Part shown: one piece after another, positions 13,428-20,669 of the stretch
Position numbering within the stretch: the first letter of the stretch is position 1
Layout: every line of letters starts with the position of its first letter
From: Dehalococcoidia bacterium CG2_30_46_9
GTDB lineage: Bacteria > Chloroflexota > Dehalococcoidia > GIF9 > AB-539-J10
NCBI GenBank assembly: GCA_001873005.1
Contig: MNYE01000120.1
Coordinates: forward strand, 1 to 20,669
Direction of reading: 5' to 3'
Length of the DNA stretch: 20,669 nucleotides
Program-made: the position numbers and the translations under genes
Notes under the pieces: generated by a model
Told to the model about the DNA's origin: nothing
What the model saw: the letters and a program-made list of their open reading frames with translations, nothing else
Databases searched by the model: none

Positions 13428-14081
13428 TCAAACGGTAACAATGCCCTTACGCAGAGCATATTTGACCAAGTCAATCCGATTATGGATATCAAGCTTAGCC
13501 ATAAGACTGGTCTTGTGTGCGTCCACAGTCTTGGGGCTAATTACCAACATATCCGCTATTTCCTGAGTAGTATATCCTTCCGCTAACAACTTAAGTATCT
13601 CCCTTTCTCGGTCTGTCAACTCTTCATAGGGGTCGTGACTCTTCCTTATGCTGGCTCCCTGTTGATAGTCTTCAACCAAGAGTCTGGCTACAGATGGAGA
13701 TAAAAAGGAATCTCCACGGTGAACAGAGCGAATACCGGAAACAAGTTCCGAGGATGCGGCTCTTTTGCTAACGAAACCGCGGGCCCCAGCTTCAATAGCC
13801 GGAAAAACATACTCCCTATCATCATATTGGGTGAGTGCCAGCACTTTTATCCCTGGAAATTCCTTGCATATTCGGCGTGTCGCCTCCAATCCACCCATGA
13901 TAGGCATAGCTATGTCCATGAGCACTACGTCAGGCATAAACTTTGTGACCATATCCAATGCTTCTCTTCCGTTGGCCGCCTCGCCTACTACTTCCATATC
14001 CCCGGCTAGCCCCAGTAAAGCACAAATGCCCTCCCGCACAATGGTATGGTCATCTACCACCAATACTCTTATCTTTTGCAT
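13428..14081 (-). CDS. NarL/LuxR-type response regulator
   Basis: 217 residues: receiver domain (Asp10/11, phospho-Asp56 in LMDIAMP, Lys106) and a C-terminal LuxR-type HTH (about 150-212) with LTDREREILKLLAEGYTTQE, IADMLVISPKTVDAHKT. All key residues are intact, so it is probably an active phosphorylation-dependent DNA-binding regulator. Its start overlaps the end of the histidine kinase gene by 32 bp, with GGAG 9 bases upstream of the ATG; the two form a standard NarX/NarL-like pair. Its targets are unknown; the redox cluster downstream is the obvious candidate. Confidence 0.95.
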   Translation of the reverse strand: MQKIRVLVVDDHTIVREGICALLGLAGDMEVVGEAANGREALDMVTKFMPDVVLMDIAMPIMGGLEATRRICKEFPGIKVLALTQYDDREYVFPAIEAGARGFVSKRAASSELVSGIRSVHRGDSFLSPSVARLLVEDYQQGASIRKSHDPYEELTDREREILKLLAEGYTTQEIADMLVISPKTVDAHKTSLMAKLDIHNRIDLVKYALRKGIVTV

Positions 14082-15306
14082 CGGCTGTGCTCCAAGTCAT
14101 GGGAATCCTGGCGGTAGCTGTAGTCCCCTGTCCCGGCTGAGACTGGATTGAGCAAGTACCACCGAGTAGCTGCACTCTTTCCTTCATACTGAATAGTCCG
14201 GCGCCTCGCCCACTCTCTTCTATCCCACTGAGCTGCGAGACGTCAAAACCCTTGCCATCATCGTTGATACATAGCACCAGCTCATCACCCTCGCGTTTTA
14301 AAGATATGGTGGCATTTCTTGCCTGAGAATGTTGCATAATATTGGCTATGGCTCCCTGAGCCCAGCGGAAGAGTCCCACCTCTACTTCTGCTGGCAGAGA
14401 CTTGCCGACCTGAACTTGATTCAGGGCAAAGGAAACATCAATGCCCAACGAAGTAAGGTTAGTTTCAGCACACTGACGAATAGCAGGGACGAGCCCAAGT
14501 GTATCTAAGGCACTGGGGCGGAGGTCGGCTATCAGTCTGCTCACCTCCGTGCTTATCTGAATTGCCAATGAATGCGTTTTTTTCAACCTAGCTTTGAACT
14601 CGGTATCTTGGATTCCAGCTATTTCAGCCATTTCTATTAACACCTCTAAGTTGAGTGCCAAACCAGAGAGCGCCTGGCTAGTTTCATCGTGCAGTTCCCT
14701 AGCGATTCTCCTTCGTTCCTCCTCCTGAGCTAATAAGGTCCGCCGCGCTAGCTCTCGATACCTTTCCCTACCCCTTCTCAATTGTTCATATAGCTTTGCC
14801 TGCTCGATAGCTACGCCAAGTTGATCTCCAATCGAGTTCAAGAGATGCATGTCCCATTTGCTGAAACGATGTGAGATACGGCTAGCAACATTCATCACTC
14901 CCAGAACCTTGCCTTTCGCTTGGAGAGGGACACTGAGGAATGCTTTTAAACCTTCCGTGCTTATCAGATCAAGACGAACAGCACTTGGTTCCAAGGAGAT
15001 ATCCTCCAACAGTGTTGACCGGCCACTTTGAGCTACCTTTCCAGCGATTCCCTCACCAAGTTTGACATGCATTTCCTCAGCGTATGTGGCAGACAGACCA
15101 TGATAGACACGGTAAGATAGCATCTTTGTTTCCTCATCTAGAAGCATAATTCCCCCGATACTTCCATCCATAATATCAAGCACACTATTCAAGCCAATAC
15201 GGAGAATAGCTTCCAGATCCTGAAGGTTGCTGGTTGCCGCCGAAACACGGCTCAAAGCTACAAGGTCACTAACCTTATTCTTAGGCTCACTCTCTGAATC
15301 AGGCAT
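14050..15306 (-). CDS. Cytoplasmic GAF-domain sensor histidine kinase (HisKA_3 type)
   Basis: 418 residues without membrane segments. A GAF domain covers roughly 25-170 (ending FSKWDMHLLNSIGDQLGVAIEQA). A coiled helix follows, then the NarX/DegS-type dimerisation domain with RRRIARELHDETSQALSGL (His206), and a HATPase domain with an N-box (FRWAQGAIANIMQHSQA), DDGKGF and GRGAGLFSMKERVQLLGG. It probably autophosphorylates at His206 and passes the phosphate to the overlapping NarL-type regulator. The ligand of the GAF domain is not evident; it lacks membrane anchoring, so an intracellular signal such as redox state or a small molecule is expected. A consensus promoter lies about 110 bp upstream; no clear ribosome site precedes the ATG. 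Confidence 0.95.
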   Translation of the reverse strand: MPDSESEPKNKVSDLVALSRVSAATSNLQDLEAILRIGLNSVLDIMDGSIGGIMLLDEETKMLSYRVYHGLSATYAEEMHVKLGEGIAGKVAQSGRSTLLEDISLEPSAVRLDLISTEGLKAFLSVPLQAKGKVLGVMNVASRISHRFSKWDMHLLNSIGDQLGVAIEQAKLYEQLRRGRERYRELARRTLLAQEEERRRIARELHDETSQALSGLALNLEVLIEMAEIAGIQDTEFKARLKKTHSLAIQISTEVSRLIADLRPSALDTLGLVPAIRQCAETNLTSLGIDVSFALNQVQVGKSLPAEVEVGLFRWAQGAIANIMQHSQARNATISLKREGDELVLCINDDGKGFDVSQLSGIEESGRGAGLFSMKERVQLLGGTCSIQSQPGQGTTATARIPMTWSTADAKDKSIGGR

Positions 15307-15417
15307 ATTTAAAGCAAAGTTAGCGGGTCAACATACCCAATACCTATGGGTTTTCCCTTCCATTCTTGCCCACGACTACCGGAATAGTTTTGGCTATGTC
15401 CAAGGGCCACCACTTAA

Positions 15418-15447
15418 AATATATACCAAGTCCCATATTTATGTCAA
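15418..15447 (-). promoter_or_regulatory. Promoter of the kinase/regulator genes
   Basis: On the minus strand a perfect TTGACA (15447-15442) and TATATT (15423-15418) are 18 bp apart; TATATA 2 bases earlier gives a 16-bp spacing. The transcript would carry a leader of roughly 105 nt before the ATG at 15306. Confidence 0.6.
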
Positions 15448-15494
15448 TGTCGTGTACTCGCTCATATGATTAGTGACACTTGATCTCCCCCCTT

Positions 15495-15605
15495 GTCATT
15501 GCGAGGAGCGTATGCGACGAAGCAATCTCCATGGGGATGAGATCCTCCACTGCTCTCACGATGCCATTCTGATATGAGATTGCCATGCCTTCGGCTCGCA
15601 ATGAC
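15495..15605. repeat. Dispersed palindromic repeat, second member
   Basis: 111 bp opening GTCATTGCGAGGAGCG and closing CTCGCAATGAC, with inner GAAGCAATCTCC and GAGATTGCCATG. It has the same ends and inner motifs as 1225-1299 but a longer middle. Lies between oppositely unrelated transcripts (kinase promoter and panC end). Confidence 0.8.
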
Positions 15606-15677
15606 ATAGAAAACTACTAGGGCAAGTCTCAAGGTTAAAGTGAAAGCTGACTCTCCTTCTGAAGTGTCTACTATCTA

Positions 15678-15696
15678 CCCTGAATTAAGTTCAGGG
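15678..15696. repeat. CCCTGAA-TTAAG-TTCAGGG dyad
   Basis: A 19-bp palindrome identical to 5786-5804 inside metV and related to 13385-13403. It lies about 77 bp past the panC stop, so it could help end that transcript, but no U-tract follows. Confidence 0.6.
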
Positions 15697-15772
15697 TCAG
15701 GTCGTCCCAGGCAGGGGTGGCACGCTCAGATAGGAAGTGAGACTTGGCAGACTAGGCGCGCTATTTATTGAT

Positions 15773-16606
15773 TTAGTCCAGAAGCATATTATCTATTAAT
15801 CTAGTTTTGCCTATTCTAACGGCTAAAAGAGCTAGAGCTTGTCGGTCAATTATCTTAAGCTCTTCTAATGTCTCGGCATCAGCGATGCTGACATACTCTA
15901 TTTGAGCCAGAGGTTCTTTTAGGATAAGCGAGGCCATTTGCTGGCGAATTTCCTCAGCGTCTTTTTCGCTATCTTGACGTAGTCGTCTTGCCAGGGAGAG
16001 AGCCTTAAACAAAACTGTAGCTGCCTGTCGTTCCTTTGGGTTTAAATAAGTGTTCCGGCTACTCATGGCCAAACCATCGCTTTCTCTCACCGTAGGTATA
16101 ACTACAATTTCGGTGTTCATGTTAAGGTCAGCAACTATCCTCTTGATGACCAGTGCTTGCTGGGCATCCTTTTGCCCAAAATAAGCTCTGGTGGGCTGGA
16201 CAATGTTAAACAGTTTGGTTACCACTGTAGCCACGCCCCTGAAGTGTCCCGGGCGGCATGCTCCCTCAAGCCTTTCCGTAACCTTTTCTACATCCACCCA
16301 GGTGCTGAAAGTGGCGGGATACATTTCTTCTTCAGATGGCGCAAAGACAATGTCCGTTTTTTCTTTGCCTAGCAACGCCAAGTCGCGATCAAAGTCTCGT
16401 GGATAGCTTCGGAAGTCTTCGGCAGGAGCAAACTGGGTGGGATTGACAAAGATGCTCGCTACCACGGTAGAGTTCTCCGCTCTGGCTTGTCTCACCAAAG
16501 ATAGATGACCTTTGTGTAGATAGCCCATAGTAGGCACAAAACCAACTGAGCCGGTAACCGGCTGTCTTAATTGTCTGAACTGAGAGATTGTTTTTACTAC
16601 TTGCAT
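15773..16606 (-). CDS. panC: Pantothenate synthetase
   Basis: 277 residues. It joins pantoate and beta-alanine with ATP through a pantoyl-adenylate. The nucleotidyltransferase fold is clear: PTMGYLHKGHLSLV (HIGH-type motif, His31 and His34), SIFVNPTQF, GACRPGHFRGVATVV, YFGQKDAQQ, and DGLAMSSRNTYL (KMSKS-like loop). Length is normal for the family. It lies 14 bp after panB with only a weak ribosome site, and is the last gene of the operon, using products of both panB/reductase and panD. Confidence 0.97.
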   Translation of the reverse strand: MQVVKTISQFRQLRQPVTGSVGFVPTMGYLHKGHLSLVRQARAENSTVVASIFVNPTQFAPAEDFRSYPRDFDRDLALLGKEKTDIVFAPSEEEMYPATFSTWVDVEKVTERLEGACRPGHFRGVATVVTKLFNIVQPTRAYFGQKDAQQALVIKRIVADLNMNTEIVVIPTVRESDGLAMSSRNTYLNPKERQAATVLFKALSLARRLRQDSEKDAEEIRQQMASLILKEPLAQIEYVSIADAETLEELKIIDRQALALLAVRIGKTRLIDNMLLD

Positions 16607-16620
16607 TCTTCACCCTTACC

Positions 16621-17478
16621 TTAATCCTCTCCCTTCGAGGGAGAGGGAGTAGTCTCAAGGGACTTAAGCAAGCTTTCGTCCATAGGGAAGCTGTGTTCCA
16701 TGGTGGGAAAGGTGTGTGATTTAACTTCAGCTACATAATTAGCCACAGCAGTCTTCATTTCGGAAGCCAGCTTGGCGTATTGCTTGGCGTGCTTGGGCAC
16801 AAATTCGGTGAAAAGCCCCAGTATGTCGCTAATTACCTGAACCTGCCCATCACAATCAGGACCAGCGCCAATGCCAATTGTAGGGATATTTATGGCTTGA
16901 GTTATTACCCTGGCAAGAGGTGCTGGTACACATTCCAGAACCAGGCTAAAAGCACCTGCTTCCCCCAGAATGCGAGCATCTTTGAGCAAAATTTTGGCTA
17001 GTTCTGGTGTCTTTCCCTGCACTTTATAGCCACCAAGCTGGTAAATTGATTGTGGGGTCACTCCAATATGAGCCATGACTGGTATGCCACAATCAACAAT
17101 TCGTTTTACGGTTTCAGCAACTATCTTACCTCCTTCCAATTTCACTGCCTGTGCGCCGCCTTCCTGGATAAAGCGGGCAGCGTTGCGCAAGGCTTCAGAA
17201 ACACTGATATGATAGGTCATAAAGGGCATGTCAGCCACTATGAGAGCCCTTCTGGCACCTCTGACTACGGCTTTGGTATGATGCAGCATTTCCTCCATAG
17301 TTACCGGGATAGTGGTTTCATAGCCTAATATCACCATCCCCAAACTGTCTCCCACTAATATTAAAGGCACGCCAGCTTCATCAACAATTTTGGCAGTTAC
17401 ATAGTCATAAGCAGTGAGCATAGGTATTTTTTCTTTCTTCTGCTTCATCTCTTTTATCTCCGTGATTGTAACCCGCAT
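16621..17478 (-). CDS. panB: 3-methyl-2-oxobutanoate hydroxymethyltransferase
   Basis: 285 residues. It transfers a one-carbon unit from methylene-THF to ketoisovalerate to give ketopantoate. TIM-barrel motifs: [21 protein letters not shown] (metal-binding Asp), [38 protein letters not shown]. The ATG at 17478 has GGAG 8 bases upstream and overlaps the panD end by 25 bp. Its last codons (TPSPSKGED) are coded by a dispersed palindrome that also supplies the stop, so the C-terminus may have been rewritten by repeat insertion. Shares the folate pool with the metF branch. Confidence 0.97.
   Translation of the reverse strand: MRVTITEIKEMKQKKEKIPMLTAYDYVTAKIVDEAGVPLILVGDSLGMVILGYETTIPVTMEEMLHHTKAVVRGARRALIVADMPFMTYHISVSEALRNAARFIQEGGAQAVKLEGGKIVAETVKRIVDCGIPVMAHIGVTPQSIYQLGGYKVQGKTPELAKILLKDARILGEAGAFSLVLECVPAPLARVITQAINIPTIGIGAGPDCDGQVQVISDILGLFTEFVPKHAKQYAKLASEMKTAVANYVAEVKSHTFPTMEHSFPMDESLLKSLETTPSPSKGED
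16626..16646. repeat. CCTCTCCCT-TCG-AGGGAGAGG hairpin repeat
   Basis: A perfect 9-bp stem with a 3-base loop inside the 3' end of panB, 20 bp before panC. It is of a type widely scattered in bacterial genomes. In the mRNA it may shield the panB end or modulate panC. Confidence 0.7.
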
Positions 17479-17900
17479 TTTGTCACTCCTTTATCCTCAA
17501 GTCCCTCGCCAGATAAGATAACCTCCCAACCAAGGCTTGCCCTTAGAGTCGAGGGCTCAAGAATCCTGTTTTTATTATCTACATAAACCATGGTTGGTGT
17601 CATGGTCATCGCTTCGTTATCAGGAATCTGGCAGTAAGAGAGAATGATAACTATGTCACCTTTTGCCACCAATCTGGCAGCAGCACCATTGATACCAATC
17701 ACACCGGACCTTACTTCCCCTTCAATAGCATAAGTACTGAATCTGGCGCCATTATTGATGTTTAACACCTCCACTCGCTCGAAAGGCAAGATATCAGCCG
17801 TCTCTAAGAGGGTTCTGTCAATAGTAATACTTCCCTCGTAATCTAAATTGACCTCGGTAACTCGGGCTCGATGGATCTTGCTCTTTAGCATAGTTCTCAT
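17454..17900 (-). CDS. panD: Aspartate 1-decarboxylase
   Basis: 148 residues. It makes beta-alanine from aspartate with a pyruvoyl group formed by self-cleavage. The cleavage site is YEGSITID (Gly23-Ser24), followed by [14 protein letters not shown] (Arg and Tyr of the active site) and [19 protein letters not shown] lies 6 bases before ATG 17900; an internal ATG at 17891 would give the more usual start MLKSKIH. It is longer than the usual 115-130 residues because of a C-terminal tail ending [12 protein letters not shown], which overlaps panB. Confidence 0.96.
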   Translation of the reverse strand: MRTMLKSKIHRARVTEVNLDYEGSITIDRTLLETADILPFERVEVLNINNGARFSTYAIEGEVRSGVIGINGAAARLVAKGDIVIILSYCQIPDNEAMTMTPTMVYVDNKNRILEPSTLRASLGWEVILSGEGLEDKGVTKCGLQSRR

Positions 17901-17901
17901 T

Positions 17902-18762
17902 TTATGCCTCCTTTAATAGAGTCTTCAACTCTTTTGCTTTATTCTCATCGATCTTACCTTTCGCTAAAGCAATGGGAATAGTCTCAAGCCCTAAATCCCG
18001 GTAAACAGTGAGTAGGGAAGAGTCTTGTGCCTCAAGGGTGGCTAAGTGTCTCCTTATGGTGCCCAAATCTCCCCGGGATATTGGTCCAGTAAGGCAATTA
18101 GGTAAGCCAATGTTCTCAATATTATTCACTGTCCCCCGAAGTAAGGGCAGTAAAGCCTGAGTTGCCTCTTTTGCTGGCACTCCAAAAGCCTGCCATAAAT
18201 CTAAAGCTAGCTTCACCAGAGTTACCAGGTAATTGGATACGAAAACGGCGGCAGTATGATATAGCACTTTTTCTCCTGGCTTAAGTTCCACCCATCTGCC
18301 GTTTAACAAAGAAGCTAATTCCTTTAGCTGTGACAGTAAAGGCTCTTCAGCTTCTAGAGCAAAAGTAGAGCCAGGTAGATTCTCAATAGCCTGGTTAACA
18401 GTGGCAAAGGTCTGGAGCGGATGAAAAGAACCCACGTTAGCCCCAAATTGCCTGGCTGCCTCCAGAATATCAACAGAGTGAGCACCGCTACAATGTACTA
18501 CCCCTTGTCCGGAACGCCACCTCACCTCACTGGCTATTTTGGCAATGACGTCATCGGGAGTAGTGATAAAAATTAGGTCGGCACCATTAGCTACCTCTTG
18601 AGCTGTTGAATAGACCTGGCATCCGGATACTAGGTTAGCTAACCTTTGTGCTGAGGATAGACTTCGACTGGATATAGCTGCTATGGAACACCCTTTTTGG
18701 AACAGCCTCACTGCCAGGGCTGTGCCTACTGTCCCAGCACCAATAAAGCCAATTCTTGTCAT
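17902..18762 (-). CDS. Rossmann-fold DUF2520 family protein, candidate ketopantoate reductase
   Basis: 286 residues. N-terminal NAD(P)-binding fold: [18 protein letters not shown] (residues 4-21), SSRS after strand 2, FITTPDDVI and VVHCSGAH; then SFHPLQTF and a helical C-terminal domain with [24 protein letters not shown]. This is the Rossmann-like/DUF2520 architecture related to 6-phosphogluconate-type dehydrogenases. No panE or ilvC is in the window, while panD, panB and panC follow at once, so the missing ketopantoate reduction is a natural guess; a non-PanE reductase (PanG) is known in Francisella. The start forms ATGA with the stop of the peptidase gene. Enzyme role unproven. Confidence 0.85.
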   Translation of the reverse strand: MTRIGFIGAGTVGTALAVRLFQKGCSIAAISSRSLSSAQRLANLVSGCQVYSTAQEVANGADLIFITTPDDVIAKIASEVRWRSGQGVVHCSGAHSVDILEAARQFGANVGSFHPLQTFATVNQAIENLPGSTFALEAEEPLLSQLKELASLLNGRWVELKPGEKVLYHTAAVFVSNYLVTLVKLALDLWQAFGVPAKEATQALLPLLRGTVNNIENIGLPNCLTGPISRGDLGTIRRHLATLEAQDSSLLTVYRDLGLETIPIALAKGKIDENKAKELKTLLKEA

Positions 18763-19715
18763 TTTTTCACATCTCCGGCTGCTGGTATGCCACCCATACT
18801 CTTTGCCTGAAGGACCCCCCTGAGAATGGCTGCAGAGACCACCTCAGCAGCCAGAGCAGCAAGAGTCATGAAGTCACCTTTCTTCTGCCCCAGGGAAAGG
18901 GTGAAAAGGACATCGCCATCGTACGGAGTGTGACAGGGGTTAACCGCACGAGCTATGCCAGCTCCTGCTACCTGAGCTAACCTGTTTGTCTGCTCTTTAT
19001 TTAGTTGAGCATTAGTGGCTACGATACCGATTATAGTATTAAAAGGTAAAGTTCCTTTGATGAACTCGCCCTTTTTCAGGATTTCTACAGTGCTTATAAA
19101 GCCTCCACTTGGGTAGCGTGGAGCGGCTATTATTTCTCCCGTTTTAGGGTCAATCACGTCGCCAAAAGCATTAACAACTACCAAGGCAGCCACAATGATG
19201 CCATCTCTTATTCTGTAGTTAGCAATTCCCAGACCACTCTTAGTAGCTCGTTCTATGCCTAGTATTTTCCCCACTGCTGCTCCAGTACCAGCGCCAACAC
19301 ATCCTTCAGTGACTTCACCATCAGTAGCGGCAAGACAAGCTTCATAACCTTCACTGGCTCCTGGCCTTGCTTTAGAATTACCAATATTCAGGTCATAAAT
19401 AATGGCAGCCGGTACAATAGGCACCTTACCAGCACTGGTTTCATGTCCAAATCCGCGCTCCTCAAGATAACGCATAACCCCCGTTGCAGTATCCAGTCCG
19501 AAGGCACTACCGCCACTAAGGATAACAGCCTGAATTTTTTCCACTAATTTGCCGGGACGTAGCAGTTCTGTCTCCCTTGTCCCGGGCGCTGAGCCACTGA
19601 TGTCAACTCCAGCAACAGCTCCTTGTTCACAAAGGACAACTGTGCAGCCAGTTATGTTATCTTTATCAGTATAATGCCCTATCTTGATTCCCGGCACGCC
19701 TAAAACAGCACTCAT
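18759..19715 (-). CDS. P1 (DmpA/BapA, S58) family N-terminal nucleophile peptidase
   Basis: About 318 residues from ATG 19715 (GTG 19721 would add 2). Family motifs: VPGIKIGHYTDKDNITGCTVVL, VDISGSAPGTRETELLRPG, ILSGGSAFGLDTATGV, and NTIIGIVATNAQLNKEQ, where the Asn-Thr pair near 226-227 is the likely self-cleavage point that frees a nucleophilic Thr. P1 enzymes are D- or beta-aminopeptidases or L-aminopeptidases; some release beta-alanine from peptides such as carnosine. First gene of the pan operon, coupled by ATGA to the DUF2520 gene. A link to beta-alanine supply is inference. The ribosome site GAGAGGG is buried in a leader hairpin. Confidence 0.93.
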   Translation of the reverse strand: MSAVLGVPGIKIGHYTDKDNITGCTVVLCEQGAVAGVDISGSAPGTRETELLRPGKLVEKIQAVILSGGSAFGLDTATGVMRYLEERGFGHETSAGKVPIVPAAIIYDLNIGNSKARPGASEGYEACLAATDGEVTEGCVGAGTGAAVGKILGIERATKSGLGIANYRIRDGIIVAALVVVNAFGDVIDPKTGEIIAAPRYPSGGFISTVEILKKGEFIKGTLPFNTIIGIVATNAQLNKEQTNRLAQVAGAGIARAVNPCHTPYDGDVLFTLSLGQKKGDFMTLAALAAEVVSAAILRGVLQAKSMGGIPAAGDVKK

Positions 19716-19850
19716 AAACACAAAACCCTCTCGGTACTACCGAGAGGGTTTTCACGCTAAAACACTTCTCTTCCGTCTCGGTCATTACCGATCCAAGCGG
19801 AAACTATGTTTACTTTACTCTACGCTCACTGCCTTAAGGTCAGTGGCTAA
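19716..19850 (-). ncRNA. Structured leader RNA of the peptidase-DUF2520-panDBC operon
   Basis: About 130 nt between the predicted start site and the ATG. Hairpin 1: CACTG/CAGTG (19827-19845). Hairpin 2: TTCCG/CGGAA closing a bulged inner stem TCGGT-AATG-ACCGA (19771-19802). Hairpin 3: 15-bp terminator-like stem (19722-19752). The 3' arm of hairpin 2, ACCGAGA (19782-19776), can pair perfectly with TCTCGGT (19745-19739) in the 5' arm of hairpin 3, so the two are mutually exclusive, the design of a riboswitch or attenuator. A conserved 'pan' RNA motif is known ahead of pantothenate operons in Chloroflexi, Firmicutes and deltaproteobacteria; I cannot confirm that this is one. Confidence 0.6.
19722..19752 (-). 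terminator. Terminator-like/ribosome-site-sequestering hairpin
   Basis: Perfect inverted repeat AAAACCCTCTCGGTA - G - TACCGAGAGGGTTTT, 15-bp arms. The 3' arm ends in UUUU followed by GUGUUU, so it could stop transcription; it also holds GAGAGGG, the only ribosome site for the peptidase gene. It may also terminate surE read-through. Confidence 0.7.
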
Positions 19851-19855
19851 TTTTT

Positions 19856-19884
19856 ATATTAACACAATCCTCTTATTTTGTCAA
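19856..19884 (-). promoter_or_regulatory. Promoter of the peptidase/pan operon
   Basis: Perfect TTGACA (19884-19879), 17-bp spacer, TAATAT (19861-19856). The start is expected near 19850. The TGA stop of surE is embedded in the -35 hexamer. Confidence 0.8.
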
Positions 19885-20669
19885 AAATTACGCAGCTCAC
19901 TAAAAATTTCAGGTATCAGGCTTTGCAGGCATGCCTTTAGAGTGTTGGTAACGGAACTATTGAACAAAAGAGTGATAGATGCCCGACCTGACTGTAACGC
20001 CCATATATCGGTTCCCGGACTAGCATGGTCAGTATCTTTATCTTTGTTATTTCGCCTGATTCGGTAGCATATTTCCTCACAATTGTCATCCTTCTCTACT
20101 GCGTCACAATAACTTTGCTTGCTTAGCTCAGTAATTTCTATTCCCATAATTTTTTCTCGAGGCAGATTGGGTAGATTAACGTTTAGCAGAATTTCCTTTG
20201 GCAAGTCTCCATTCTTAATTCTAGCCGTCAGCAAAGTTGCCAGTTTAGCAGCAGCCTCAAAATTTAAGTCTTCGTAGGCATTAACTGAAATTGCCAGGGA
20301 TGAGATGCCACACAAATAACCTTGTAAGGCAGCACCTACAGTACCGGAAACGAAGATATCATGTCCTATATTCGGCCCTCTATTGATACCTGAGACGACC
20401 AGGTCTATGTCATCTGAGAATAGTGACCTTGTACCAACGATAACACAGTCAGCAGGGGTGCCTTCAGCGGAATAAGCTTCTATGCCATCCAGCTTAGGCG
20501 CCACTTTATTTACTTTTATGGGCTGGCTTAGAGTGATTGATGCCCCTCGGCCACTTTGCTCTTGCTTAGGAGCTATTACTGCTACCTCTGCGACCCTCTG
20601 AAGTTCCTTTACTACGGCCCAAAGCCCCGGAGCATCAATGCCATCATCGTTAGTAACTAATATTTTCAT
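19881..20669 (-). CDS. surE: 5'-nucleotidase SurE
   Basis: 262 residues starting at the last base of the window. SurE is a metal-dependent nucleoside monophosphate (and polyphosphate) phosphatase. Metal ligands: MKILVTNDDGI (Asp8, Asp9), PKQEQSGRGASIT (Ser39) and VSGINRGPNIG (Asn96), followed by GTVGAALQG and a C-terminal ASPGTDIWAL. Length is normal. MKILVTNDDG is the usual family start, so the gene is probably complete, though its ribosome site lies outside the window. It has the same direction as the pan operon but is separated from it by a strong promoter and a 165-bp leader. Confidence 0.96.
   Translation of the reverse strand: MKILVTNDDGIDAPGLWAVVKELQRVAEVAVIAPKQEQSGRGASITLSQPIKVNKVAPKLDGIEAYSAEGTPADCVIVGTRSLFSDDIDLVVSGINRGPNIGHDIFVSGTVGAALQGYLCGISSLAISVNAYEDLNFEAAAKLATLLTARIKNGDLPKEILLNVNLPNLPREKIMGIEITELSKQSYCDAVEKDDNCEEICYRIRRNNKDKDTDHASPGTDIWALQSGRASITLLFNSSVTNTLKACLQSLIPEIFSELRNF

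Larger units (their letters stand above)
15307..15772. other. 466-bp intergenic region with promoter and repeats
   Basis: No gene is visible on either strand. Contents: the kinase promoter near 15418-15447, a long palindromic repeat at 15495-15605, a CCCTGAA dyad at 15678-15696 and, next to the panC stop, the 13-mer CTAGGCGCGCTAT (15752-15764), also found at the 3' end of tRNA-Arg. Confidence 0.7.

Noticed and set aside
19716..19850. T-box leader
   Set aside because: The AGGGTGGNACCGCG signature is absent; GGTAGTACC is just the centre of the terminator-like palindrome.

Overview
This window looks like a chromosomal segment of an uncultured, strictly anaerobic bacterium, most likely a Chloroflexota of the Dehalococcoidia type. 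The grounds are indirect. It has a Wood-Ljungdahl-type methylene-tetrahydrofolate reductase pair (metF/metV) next to a multi-domain iron-sulfur/flavin oxidoreductase. It has many dispersed short palindromes of the GTCATTGCGAG...GCAATGAC and CCCTGAA...TTCAGGG kinds, and several degraded toxin-antitoxin loci. Taxonomy is an inference; no rRNA or ribosomal protein gene is present.

Layout. Positions 1-1300: endonuclease V (cut by the left edge, minus strand) diverging from a rhomboid intramembrane protease. Positions 1309-1511: a tRNA-His/tRNA-Arg pair behind a strong promoter. Positions 1469-4429: a 2.9-kb degenerate integrative element in the 3' half of tRNA-Arg(TCG), bounded by a perfect 72-bp direct repeat. 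It holds an intact hicBA pair, an orphan antitoxin, broken MazF-, Phd- and RelE-like genes, a membrane-protein remnant, a frameshifted excisionase-like gene and a small zinc-ribbon gene, but no integrase.

Positions 4482-12311 (minus strand): a tightly packed redox cluster. In transcription order it encodes a NuoG/FdhA-like molybdopterin protein, NuoE, a NuoF-GltD fusion, MetV and MetF. The first three overlap and the last two follow within 12-16 bp, so a single complex feeding electrons from NAD(P)H and/or ferredoxin into methylene-THF reduction is a reasonable hypothesis. The FdhA-like subunit has lost every residue that defines formate chemistry (Tyr-Asn in place of Sec/Cys-His, Gln at the Arg position, Arg at the Lys position), so calling it a formate dehydrogenase would probably be wrong. 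Upstream, positions 12361-15306 hold a cytoplasmic GAF histidine kinase, its overlapping NarL-type regulator and a double-receiver protein whose first receiver lacks the phospho-acceptor Asp.

Positions 15773-19715 (minus strand): an operon of a P1-family peptidase, a Rossmann/DUF2520 protein, panD, panB and panC, i.e. pantothenate synthesis with two extra genes. It has a near-consensus promoter whose -35 box contains the surE stop codon. A roughly 130-nt leader follows with mutually exclusive hairpins, the last of which is both terminator-like and covers the ribosome binding site. This is a strong candidate for a regulatory RNA. Positions 19881-20669: surE, whose start codon is the last base of the window.

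The most promising leads are the pan-operon leader RNA, the pseudo-formate-dehydrogenase/NuoEF-GltD/MetVF assembly, and the layered integration footprints at tRNA-Arg.
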